Positions 20,601-30,470 of a stretch of DNA of 64,000 bases are shown here, piece by piece. The notes under the pieces are model-generated. The model was not told the DNA's origin. It saw only the letters and a list, made by a program, of their open reading frames with translations, and searched no databases. The position numbers were made by a program, and so were the translations under genes. This DNA comes from Haematococcus lacustris (lineage: Eukaryota; Chlorophyta; Chlorophyceae; Chlamydomonadales; Haematococcaceae): NCBI GenBank assembly GCA_030144725.1, contig JASKMD010000012.1, forward strand, positions 12,482,001 through 12,546,000. The letters are read 5' to 3'. Position 1 is the first letter of the stretch. Each line of letters starts with the position of its first letter.

Positions 20601-22510
20601 CTGCGGCTCCGCTGCCTGTGTAGCTGTCGTCATGTCCAGTGACCGTGATGGCCCTCCTGCTGCTGTCCTGGATCGGCGTGCCCTTGCTGCTCATCGCGGC
20701 CACTGTGTACACTATAGCCGCCCGCTCTGGGCCACCTCCTGGGTAGATGGTGGTCTGAGCCCTGCTGCTCTGCCCAACTGCAGCGATGATGGACGAGGAG
20801 TTGCTGCTGGCCAGGGACACATGCTTAGTGGTAGCGGAGTAACTGCTGACATTGCTAGCTGTAGCTGCTGTGCCTTTGAGAGGCGGGGTCGCGGTGCTGC
20901 CTGCCTGGTAGGTGGCGTTCAGGATCAGGTCAGCCTCCAGGATGGTCAGCTCGGCCTCAGCAACTGCCTTGAGGACAGAGGCCAGGCCTGCCAGGCCAAT
21001 GCCTGCAGCGGTGCTGAGCACGAGCGAGTGCTTGGTGTCGAGGCCGCTGACTCTGCTGGTCTGAGGCTGAGTCAGAGCGAATTTGACTTTGCTGCCGCTG
21101 ATCTGCAGGTCACCGCTGCTCTGTATGGCAGCACAGGTTTCAGAGTCTGTGAACTCAACTTTGGTCATGCTCCTGTTTGTCACGTCGTGGGCAGAGTGGA
21201 CTGAGCATGCCAGCAGGTAGACAGGGTGGCTGCGGAGGGACACATCCTGGGCCATCTTATGGCGCAGGTAGCCTAGGGCTCTGATCAGAGAGATGGCTTT
21301 AGCACCTGTGCCCCTGTTTGTTAGGACAGCGTTGGCTGCTGGGTCGCTAAGGAAGCCATTGCTGGTCATTTTCAGGGTAAGGGCTATGCTCGGGGAGGGT
21401 GCCTTGGGGAAGTAGATGAGGGGCCTGGCCAGTGTGGTCGTGCTGCTGCTGGCTGTGAGGGGCTGGGTGCACTGGAGGGTGGAAAGCAACCCGCCTGAGG
21501 AGATGGTTGCTCCAATCAGCCCTAGCATTCCAGCTCTGCGGATCTCCTCCTCCTCGTGCGTGGCTTCAATCTGCAGCTCAAAGGTCTCCGTTCCCCCAAG
21601 CTTGTAGGTCTCCGCATGGATGGTGTAGTCTTCACAACCCATGCTGCTCAAGACCTTGTCCACCTTCTCCAGTGTTTCTGCATATGAAGGCATGTGATGG
21701 GATTGTAATCTTGTGTGTTTCTGTATTAAAAGGGTGTGTGTCCTGTCCTGTCCTGTCCTGTGTACGTAAGTGCATGTCAGGCCATGTATGTTTCTAGTCT
21801 GTTCTGTGCGTGTATCTGGCCAGCAGGGGACATGAAGGCGGTGTTTTGGGCGTCGTGCGAGTCCACATATAGTAAGGTCTCTGCTATGTGGGGCCCTGTC
21901 ACCTTCTTTGAATGCTGCGGTGAGGTCCTTGAGGACGACTGCCTTGGTGTCGTAGAGAAACAAGTACGGGGCCAGGACGGCATCTCCAGCGTCTGCGCGC
22001 ACTACAGCTGCGATAGCCTCCTCATACTCCAAGGTGCTGTAGCTGTTATGGCGCATATCCCCAGCACGGTTGCTGGAGATGGTCGGGGCGGCTGGGCTCT
22101 TGTAGCTGGCCTTCGCTTTGGCGAGGAGGCTGGCGTGGGTCGCATTGCTGCTAACGAAGATAGCCTTCTTGGGAAGCGCTGCTCTGAGCAAAGTGTGCAT
22201 GTCGGCCGAGGTCGATGTCAACTTGTAGATCGCTGCGGTCAGGTAGAAAGGGTCACGATCCGTGTTGCTAATTCCGTAGGGGGTATCAGTGTGGTGGAGA
22301 GTTGGGGTCTTAGTATGGGTGCACGTTGGCCAGGGGCCAAAGTTGTTTGCGTAGCTACCGTGAGGCGAACCCTCAACGGTGCCGTGTTGGCCTGACAAGT
22401 GCGGAGCTGGATGGCCACTTGTGCCACCCAAGCTTACCGCACCCCAGCACCAACACGCACACAACAACCAGAGACAGGTTAGGATTACGGTAGGCCTTCT
22501 CCTGGGCTTA
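17662..22510 (-). CDS. LINE ORF1 with Pro/Ala-rich repeat, 2A motif and Josephin-like C-terminus
   Basis: One frame stays open from about 22575 to TAG 17664-17662. The first ~20 codons overlap the interrupted gag gene, so I do not trust the ATG at 22575. An internal start, for example the ATG at 21692 (MPSYAETLEKVDKVLSS), is possible. The N-terminal two-thirds match no family I know. About 18960-19670 encodes imprecise Ala/Pro/Thr repeats (PPAAPPAATPA type). The 2A motif AAGDVEANPGP ends at 18172. The segment after it has SACQVYSLNNAAGHEWV, DGYSDEVIEMYL, GHSMAMK and WHLLDSLK, a Josephin-like Cys/His/Asp layout. The product is probably cleaved co-translationally into an RNA-binding-type ORF1 protein and a protease. 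The first function is inferred only from its position. Confidence 0.65.
18172..18216 (-). other. 2A ribosome-skipping motif (WLLLAAGDVEANPGP)
   Basis: Codons 18216 to 18172 read WLLLAAGDVEANPGP, matching the 2A consensus D-(V/I)-E-x-N-P-G-P with the usual preceding leucine-rich stretch and Gly. In 2A sequences the ribosome fails to join the final Gly to Pro and then continues, giving two proteins from one frame. Skipping would occur between GGA 18177-18175 and CCA 18174-18172. All consensus residues are present. Activity is inferred. Confidence 0.88.
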
Positions 22511-22515
22511 CCATC

Positions 22516-25408
22516 AACATCCATAGCCTGTGCAGCGCGCGTTGTACAAGTCGGGGTTGATGAATCGACGCTCATTCGGCAGCTCCTGACGTGCTCTGTA
22601 AGACTCTGCCGTTGGATAGTCTAGAGCTCGCTTCGGTGCGGTGGAATTTTGCGTTGAGTTTTCAAACCAGAATTGTGGGACCACCGCCACGGTAGTTACC
22701 ACGGCCACCACCAGAGTGATCGTCACCGTGCTTGCCGTTGTTGTGACGGCCGCCGCGGCCACCTCCGCGGTGCTTGCCGCCATAGTCGCCGGCATCAGAT
22801 GCAGCACGTTTGTTTGGCACCTGGGGGTGTGCAGGGCGCAAAGAGGTTTGCGATGATGAACGGCGGGGTGTCCGGCCTTTGGTGTGTGCTAGGTTTGCAC
22901 GCACAGGCTTGTCGGTGTCAGTGTCGCGGGTGTAGGTGTCAATAGCACACGAGTACTCTGCCAGAGCTTCAAATGAGTCCCATGGTTTTCCTGTGGCTGG
23001 ATTTACTTTGCACTGGTCTGCGATGCTAGACTTAAGTCCACGCATGTACCAGAGCAAGAGATCACGGTCTGTGGGTGTGGGTTCGCCTGCACGTGCTACC
23101 AACATCCTGAAGTACTTCACATATTCTGGGGTTCTGGTTTGTTGCTTGATGGTGTGCAAGAGTTTGCGGGCTTGCATAGCCCTGTCACCACAAGGAAAAG
23201 CTTTGGTGAGTGTATCACGCATGAGCTCCCAAGTTGGTGTGCCTCCTGACAATCGCAGCGGTTGAGCTACGGAGAGCCAAGCTTGCAGTGCTTTTCCTTC
23301 AAGCAAGGGTAGGATGTGGCTAGGCCAGTCAGGTTGAGGTATGTTATTGCCTGTAAGATAGTCAAGGAACAGGAAAATGGCATTTCTGCAAACTGTCCAC
23401 TGGCCCCAGAAAATTTGGCGGGTAATCCCGTCTTGACCGTGTGGGGTTTGTGTGACTGCTCTTTGGATTGAGGGGGGTCACTTGCCTTAGTGGCGTAGCG
23501 GCACATGAGCGACTGCCATTGGGAGTAGTCCGCTCCAAACCCCATGGCTTTGTAGTTCCAAGCCTCGTCCGCGTTGAAGCGAGTGATGCTCAGGTCATAG
23601 TCCTTTCGCATGGCGTGCAACTGAGGAGCGAAGTGTGTCGTGAAGTAACGTTCACGCTCCTCCGGCACAACGCGGTACTCCTCTGGCATGATGGAGCCAG
23701 GAGGAGGGAGAGGCTCAAAAGTGGGCTTGGGGGGGCGAGGCCTGCTGGTGCCTGCCTGCTGAGCCACGTCAGCCGAGCCCACGCCCGGAGCTGCTTCCTG
23801 AACAGGGTCCGGGCCAGACATGTCGTCGGGGTCGATGGCCATGTCCTCATGTTGTTGCGCAGCCTGCCCAGGGGGAGTGTTCCGAGGGACAGGACCAAGC
23901 AGCTGCTCGTCCACCAGGCACATTGCCACACGCTCTTGGAATGCAGGGTCATGAACCCTGTCCGGCGTGATGCGCTCGGTGACCCTCAGGTGGTCGTAGT
24001 TGTTGGTGACGATGGCCAAGAGGCCGGTCTTGTCACTGGCGATGGTGGCCTTGTGCACCGAGATTTGCCTGCGTAGCTGTTGCAGGCGCTGGCTGGCGGC
24101 CTTTTCATCGGCACGCAACTGAGCCAGGTCGTTTTGCGCACGCTCACGCTGCTGCCGCTCATCTGCAACTTGGCGTTCAAGGTGCTCAATGAAGACCTGT
24201 GCCTCATGCAGCTGTTGCTGGGTGTTGCCAAGCTGCTCCTCAGCTGCTTGGCGGGCTGCCTGCTCCGCAGCCAGGGGCTCTTTAGCTTGCAGCTGCGCTT
24301 GCTCAAACACATATTGTGTTGCAGCATCGAAGTCTGGAGACTTCTCGTAGTGCAGCTTTGCTTGTCGCTGCTTGGCCAGGTCGGTGTTGATCCTGTCCAG
24401 GGCTGCAGACACCTCTGAGAGGCTAGACCCTGCCTGCAGCAGCTGTGCGGCTGAGGCTTGAGCTGCTGCACGCTCAGCCTCCAGTCGACTGATGCTGACG
24501 GTGACCTTTGCCAGGTTCTCCTTGGCGATGAGCGGGAGGGCCTTGGCTTTGTAGTTGTTGGCTTGCTGCTGCAGCTTGAGGCAAGCAGCTTCTTTGTCCG
24601 CCAGGCGTGCTTGAACAGCAATGAGCTGCTGCTGCAGTGCGTCGACCTGAGCATCTGGAGGAGGTGCAATGGCGGCTTGAGCACTGGCGGCCTGCAGTGT
24701 CCTGACTCTCTGCTTCAGCGAGCGGTTCTCTTGTTCCAGATGGTTTATGCGGTCATGGGTGGTGGTGTTTGGAGGCACCATCACCGCAGCAGGTCTGAGC
24801 TGCGTCAGCCTAGTGGCAGCAGCAGCTGCTGCGGGCTGCTGTGCCGCGCTGGCTGGTGGCGCCGGGGTCGCTTGAGGCGCAGCGCTTGTTGCTGCAGGCG
24901 CAGCGCTTGCTGGTGCAGGCGGCGGCTGTTGCGCCGCGTCTGGCATGTCCTCCATGGAGCTGTCCTGGTTGGCAGCAATGTCCAGCTCCACGGCCTGCAC
25001 ATAAGCACGCACCAATTGTTTGGCTTGTGTAGTTTTGTGCATAAGCCACTTGGTGATTGTGGGGTTAGCAAGCTTAAGTGCTGCACGCCGTCTCATGACA
25101 GGCTTGCCATTGAAGAACATGTGCAATAGGCGTGTCCTTGTTGACTTGCGCTTAACATGTTCATCAAGCAGCTGTGTGAGTGTGTGCATTGCGTCCTTCA
25201 CCTCGGTGGTGAGGCCGCACATGGCACTGGCCGCAGCGTCGGCCCCAGGAGCTGTCTCCCGTGCTCCGGTGCTAGTGTCGTGAGACCCAGAAGTAGAAGT
25301 TGAGGTAACTTCTTGGGTTGTCACCGACGCTGCTGGAGCCGCAGGGGTCCGGCCTCGGAGTGAGCCGCGACCCAGTTGCACCAAAGCTCGTGTTGCTTTG
25401 TGTGTCAT
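22516..25408 (-). pseudogene. LTR-retrotransposon Gag, frameshifted and interrupted by the LINE
   Basis: ATG 25408 (MTHKATRALVQLGRG) opens a frame with Pro/Ala-rich and long coiled-coil segments (Gln/Ala/Glu heptads, about 24750-23990), then a capsid-like part containing LPAKFSGASG near 23410. The frame must then change: IFLFLDYLTGNNIPQPDWPS runs into LEGKALQAWLSVAQP and YVKYFRMLVARAGEP, a Retrotrans_gag-type segment (about 23380-22900). This ends in RGG-rich sequence near 22690. Another frame change gives PNERRFINPDLYNARC before the LINE junction near 22515. No protease, reverse transcriptase or integrase is visible on the far side, so the element is truncated or separated. Confidence 0.7.
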
Positions 25409-25877
25409 CTGCGCACCAAGCAAATGCTAGGGCAATTGGTCTTATGCGCTAACGATGCAAAATGAGCAAGTACGCTCTTTAGCAGTGCACAAATGGTAAA
25501 ACCACGAGCAACAAGCTAGCAATCGTGCGCTAAGTGCGTGTAGCGCTAAAAAGCTTTTGCGTTCCCAGTAAAGGGTCGCCTTGGCTTTTGAAACGCAAAA
25601 TGCAAGCACCCAGTTAGGGCGTTGTTGCAATACGCACGCCTGCGCCCTTACGGGTAGCAGTGGCTTGAAAAGCCGATGTACTTTTAGGCAGTACAACGCC
25701 GCGAGAGCCCGCAGTGCGGAACTCTCAAGCACGCCCCGAAGGGTAGTGCGTGCTCGCCCCGAAGGGTGGAGCTAGAGGGTTAGATAAGGGGAAGCGGTGA
25801 AGGGGAGGGCGGTGGGCGCTTGCACAGGAAGCGATGAACCGCGACACTTGGTCGCAACCTTGCGGTCGGACAACCAA

Positions 25878-26163
25878 TGTAACAAAGGCGTGGCAGAACT
25901 GCTGCTCTGCCTCACCTTGTATGTCTTCCGTGTGAGTGGGACGCTCCTGCCTCGCGTTCCACAGTCCGCTACTTCCGGTTGGGTGGCAATGTGTGTTACA
26001 CAATGCCTCTGATAACGAGAATCCCCAACTCTCTAGCGGCCCTCGGCTAAATAGGCCAGCGGCCAGCCGTCACACGCCACCGTCACCCTACTGGGAGTTA
26101 TGACGGTGGGATCTCATGCAACTGCTCGGTTATTTCCCCTAGGAAGAACCTCGCTTCGTTACA
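25878..26163 (-). repeat. 5' LTR (286 bp) with adjacent primer-binding-site candidate
   Basis: On the minus strand the segment begins TGTAACGAAG (26163) and ends CTTTGTTACA (25878): TG...CA ends with nearly perfect 10-bp inverted termini. One base later comes TGGTTGTCCGACCGC (from 25876), in the place and with the TGG start of a tRNA primer-binding site. Gag follows 470 bp downstream, with short tandem cgccccgaagggt repeats in the leader. No matching 3' LTR was found. The insertion lies 65 bp beyond the stop codon of the neighbouring gene. Confidence 0.65.
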
Positions 26164-26227
26164 CCAGGGGGCTGAGTAAGGCTGGGCAGGGCAGGGCTGG
26201 GCTCGGCAACAAAGGCAAGCTTTGTTG

Positions 26228-28587
26228 TCAGCGCATTCGCATAACGCTGTCGGGAGCATGGCGCTTGGAAGGGGTGATTGTTGCCACTGCTGGTGCTTGC
26301 TGATGTTGCTGTTGCTGATGCTGTGAGATTGCTTCCAAGCATTGGATCCTACTCTTGGCACCCTTGGTAGCTAGGTTCAGTCGGACGCAAAGCTGCTTGA
26401 GGTGACTCAGCGTGATGCCCTTCTGTGGCAAGGATGGTAGGTGTGGTTGCTGACAGCTGTATACCTGCCTAGCTGTGTCTTCAAGATGCTGCAGTTTGTT
26501 GGTGATGTCCGCCAGTCGTTGCTGTCGTGCATTGTTTTGATCCCTTGCACTTGCCGCTGAGCTGTACTCCTCCCTTGTGGGCAACTTCACCGGGAGGGTG
26601 ATGCGTTGCATAGCCCGCAACACCTTGCGTGCCTGTGATGTCTGCTTGGCTGCCTGCACAGGCTTAGTGGCTGCCGCACCCTGAGCACCATGAGGGCTGG
26701 CTGCAGCTCCCAGGGCACCCGTGGGGCTGGCTGCAGCTCCAAGGGCAGCCGCAGGGCTGGCTGCAGCTCCTCGGGCAGCCGCGGGGCTGGCTGCAGCTCC
26801 AAGTGCACCAGCATGGCTGGCTTCACCACCCAGGGCACCCGCATCGCTGGCTGCAGCTCCCAGGGCATCATCTGACAGATAGTCACTGAACCAGCTGTTG
26901 GTGTCCTCCACTGTCATCTTGATGCGTCCCGACACACCCTCCTCTTTCATGCTTAACACCATGTCATTATTGAGGGGCTTCAATGCTGTCTCGCTTGCTG
27001 CATTGGTGATGTGGACTGGCCTGAAGTAGCGGCTAAGTAGCTGTTCCAATGGTTCTGTGATTATGCCTGTTGCCTCCAGCTCCTGTGCAACACAACCAGG
27101 AGGTCAGAGCCATGTGGACTGCGGCGTTGCAAAAGCATGTAGTGCATGAACACCATACACAGTGTTGGCACCATACGCAGTGTAGGGCCCTCAATGCCTC
27201 ATACAATGATGCTAGTTACACACCTGCAGATCAGCTTGGAGCTTGTAGAGCTGCAGAGGGTCGTTCTCCATGGCAAGGCCAGGTCCAGTGGCTGAGAGAT
27301 ACTGCAACACTCGGCTAGCTCCTCGCTGCCTGGCTGCTGGAGAAGGGTCGCCAAGGGCGGCGGCCAGGTAGGGAAAGTCCCCCAAGAAGTGCATGCGCTT
27401 TGTGTAGTACTCTCCCAACACGCCCACCAACTCCAAGACCAGCTCGTCTACCTGCTCTGCTGTCACTGGCTCCCCCACTGCACCCTGGCTGTCACCTGGT
27501 CCCCATACCATGCTGCAGCCCATGGAGTAGGCCTCCCTCAACACCATGCGGGGCTCGACTGTGGCTGCCAGCAGCACACACATGATGTGCTCATGGTGGG
27601 TGTGCCAGTGGCACATCCACCTGCTGCTGTTTGATTGCGCCCACAGCTGTTGCTCCTCAAGTACCGCACGGTTAAGAGCTGCCAGCACGGCGCATTGCAC
27701 CATTTGCACAGGCTTCAGCAGCTCAGCAAAAAGGCAGCTTTCTGCAACTCCTTGGAGTCTGCCATGCAAGCCCTCAGCCGGACGCCCTTGTCCTCTGCGT
27801 CTGCCACGGCTGCCATGGTTGCGGCATCAGCAATGGCTACATGCCGGTGCAACAGCTCTGTCTCCTCAAGCAAGGCTGCGTTCAGCTGTTGCTCCTGCTC
27901 CAGCAATGCTGCTGATGCATGGGCAGCAGAAGAGGCATCTGCCGCTACAGCCGCGGCCGCTACAGAAGCAGCCTCGGCTGCAACAGCACGGGCATCTGCA
28001 GTGCACACTGCCGTTGTGAGCTTCACCACTGACTGCTGCAGCTGCTCAACACCCAGGGCTTGGTGAACCAAAGAAGCTTGGGCTACATTGAGGTGTTCCT
28101 GCACAATCAAAGGGGGTGAAGGCTAAAATGCAAGGTGGAAGGTTGGCTGGATGGCAGGGACGAGGCTAATTAGAGCTGGCCGTACCTTCAATTGTGCCAG
28201 CTCATTTGCTGCAGAGACGGCTATGATGTGGGCATGGAGGTCAGCCCGCTGCAGAAGGTCATGGAGCTGCTTTTCCAACAGCTGCTGCTGCTGCTGCCAG
28301 TCCTGCTGCCGCTGCTGCCAGTCCAGCTGCTGCTGCTGCCAGTCTTGCTGCCGCTGCTGCCAGTCATGGTGCTGCTGCTGCCAGTCAAGCTTCTCCCTTG
28401 CATGCTCTTCCAGCACTGCTTGTAGACGTTGTTCAGTGGCGCAACGGGCTGGGCTGGGCTGGACAGGACTGGGCTGGCTTGCCTGGGCTTGGAAGCCAGC
28501 AATGCGGGTCCGCGGAGCACGGCCAGTGGCTAAAAGCTCGGCCATTCGCGCAGACCCGGCTAGGCTTCGCTTCGAGCGATGGGGCAT
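26228..28587 (-). CDS. Coiled-coil protein with SAP-like C-terminal motif
   Basis: Exons are 28587-28186, 28098-27224 and 27082-26228, with phase-0 GT/AG junctions, giving about 710 residues. Exon 1 starts MPHRSKRSLAGSARM and encodes QQ-rich DWQQRQQ repeats predicted to be coiled coil. Exon 2 has Ala-rich helices and needs one extra base in a T5 run (plus strand A5, about 27727-27731) to stay in frame, which suggests a homopolymer error or a recent mutation. Exon 3 has LGAAASPAA-type repeats and ends with LPSLPQKGITLSHLKQLCVR...TKGAKSRI, resembling a SAP DNA-binding motif. Function unknown. SAP suggests a chromatin or nuclear role, but a transposon-borne origin cannot be excluded. Confidence 0.6.
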
Positions 28588-29360
28588 GACTTAAAATCCT
28601 TCAAGTGCGGCTGCCATCGCCCATAAGGTCGACCGACGGCTTCGACGGGTGGAGAAGGGTCGTCGCTTCTATTCTTATCGTTGTGGCGGCCGGAAGCGCC
28701 TACACTTTGACGAAAGCCCCGGGCATGGCCAAACTTTTGGTGTGTTTCATGTTTACCTGTATAAGTACCAGCTGGCATTTTCATTCCGCCTACTGACGAT
28801 ACCGTTTGTGGAGATGTCCTATGTGGTTCCCCCGGGGCCCAGTGCAAGGCATTTTGTACGTTTGGCATGCAGTTGAAGCTTTTCCAGTGTGTCCCACACC
28901 ACCACTCGCCATAGACCGAGCTGATGCATGTTGAGGTCAAGTCAGCGCCAGGGTGCGAGCTGTGTGATACAGCTAGCTGCTGAAGAAGTTTCGGATCCAA
29001 AGCCTCACGGCGTACCCCCTCAACCCGGCCATGAGACAAGCCTTTATCAAGCAGCATGTGGCACACACTGTAGACACCCAGGAGGCACCTGGACATCGCC
29101 GAGGACATCGCCGCAACAGCACGCATCCTCAAGGGCGCAAATAACAGCGATGGAGCGCCCCTGGCGTTGTGTGCTGGTAGGGGCCCCTGAACATTGGACG
29201 GGGTCGCGGACCAGCCGATCACCATAGGCCTGTTCCTCTGAGCCGATGCTAACGTGCGCGGCGCTGCGTCAAGGCGTGCCAATCTTACATCGTGAGGCGG
29301 TGTATAGAGTTAGTTAGGTCCGTCCGAAAAATGGGCATTTTTTGGCTTGCTTGTCTAGCC
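28588..29360. other. Region upstream of the SAP-like gene, no supportable gene
   Basis: Overlapping open frames exist on both strands (for example 28560-29282 on the minus strand), but none has a recognisable domain or convincing codon pattern. It may include the SAP-like gene's promoter, directly right of ATG 28587. Confidence 0.35.
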
Positions 29361-29540
29361 TGACCAGTGGTCTCCAGTTGGCTGGAACGAATGTGCCACC
29401 GGTGTGGGGGTTTGTAGTCATCAAGGGTGCGACCGAGGATGCTTCAACTTGATTGTAGCAGGTGAGTGAGGTTACCCACAGTCAAACATGTTGTTCCTTG
29501 TTGAATACATTTTGTTTGCCTGAAGTGGGCAAGTGACTGT
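29361..29540 (+). repeat. Dispersed ~180-bp repeat, copy 2
   Basis: Closely matches copy 1 (2060-2245) in the same orientation: gtgccaccggtgtggggg, tagtcatcaagggtgcgacc, ttacccacagtcaaacatgt. The stretch 29541-30470 that follows holds no gene I can support apart from the 3' flank of the kinase. Confidence 0.65.
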
Positions 29541-30470
29541 AAGCCGTCTAGTCGTTAGCAGTAATAGGAGTCACCATAGTAGGAGTCACCCATTAGCAAC
29601 TGAGCCCATCACTGACTCCTTTCGGCAATCTACCGTGCTGCATTTGAAGCCACTATGAAACCACAGCAACAGAGCCACGGCTGTGGTTGCACTTGCATGC
29701 TTTCACGGTACCTTTCACTGCAAAAGTAAAATGAAAAACGAGAATCCACAAGACTGTGCACGAGCCAAACAAATGCGACACTCCTCTGCTTCTTACCCAC
29801 ATGCATTGGCTCAGCCGTGCTGCCAATGCATAGTCTTCGTCAGCTTGTGAACGCAGTCAACCGCCGTTCTCAACATGAACCTACCAAGCAACGTTGACGT
29901 GAACACTAATGTATTATAAACGTGTCAAAGCCACTGTGCTGTGCTCTGAAGCGGTCCACAGTTGAGGAAATACTATGGCGCATTTGTTCCCTTGTCCTTG
30001 AAGCCTACCCAACTTTCTAGTCTACTAACTTGTGTACTGGCAATAGAGCGTATAAACAACATTTCCTGTTGGGTGATGTGGGAGATAGGCACCACGCAGC
30101 TCAAACGCAAGAGGTAGGGGCCCGCAGTTGTGTCATCATGGGTATGTGTCATATCCTTACCTTTAGATGCACCACTAAGGCACGCTTGACAGCTGCATGA
30201 TTTCTTGAGACACCCAGGGCCTGTCAGTGGCAAGTGGGTGCAACCTAGCATGAGACGGTCTGACATCAGATTGGCCATCTGCACATTCAAGGGCGTGCCA
30301 CAATCTGGGTACCTGTAGTGCGCGATGAGCGGCGACACATGGAGCTTTCAACATGCATGCAAATGCGAAGGGTTCAACCAAACCCCTCCACGACAATGAG
30401 CTTGGGAGCCACCTGCTTGCCTGCATGGTTGCTCTTGACACGTGCAGCAGTGATGCCGACCTGCATGTCA

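Larger units (their letters stand above)
14710..22510 (-). mobile_element. LINE (APE plus 2A plus cysteine-protease domains), 5' half
   Basis: The element runs leftwards from a junction near 22510, inside an LTR-retrotransposon gag gene, to the gap at 14709. It is almost entirely one open frame: ORF1, one TAG at 17664-17662, then ORF2. Recognisable parts in order are a long uncharacterised ORF1 region, a Pro/Ala-rich repeat, a 2A motif, a Josephin-like domain, the TAG, a second Josephin-like domain, an APE endonuclease and a linker. The 2A motif and APE domain identify a non-LTR retrotransposon. Reverse transcriptase is not seen and may lie in the gap. The RLE-bearing LINE at 59988-64000 may be the 3' half of the same family. 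Confidence 0.8.

Noticed and set aside
22440..22575. Signal-peptide or membrane segment (ILTCLWLLCACWCWGAVSL) at the start of the long LINE frame
   Set aside because: The ATG at 22575 belongs to the interrupted gag gene, and the segment lies at the junction where the true LINE start is unknown.
28260..28400. CRISPR-like array of ctgctgccagtc units
   Set aside because: It is a CAG/CTG-rich coding repeat (DWQQRQQ), without spacers, in a nuclear eukaryotic gene. No CRISPR array was seen anywhere in the window.
28560..29282. A 240-codon minus-strand frame overlapping the SAP-like gene start
   Set aside because: No domain, mixed composition, and it overlaps a better-supported ATG and exon. Probably chance in GC-rich DNA.
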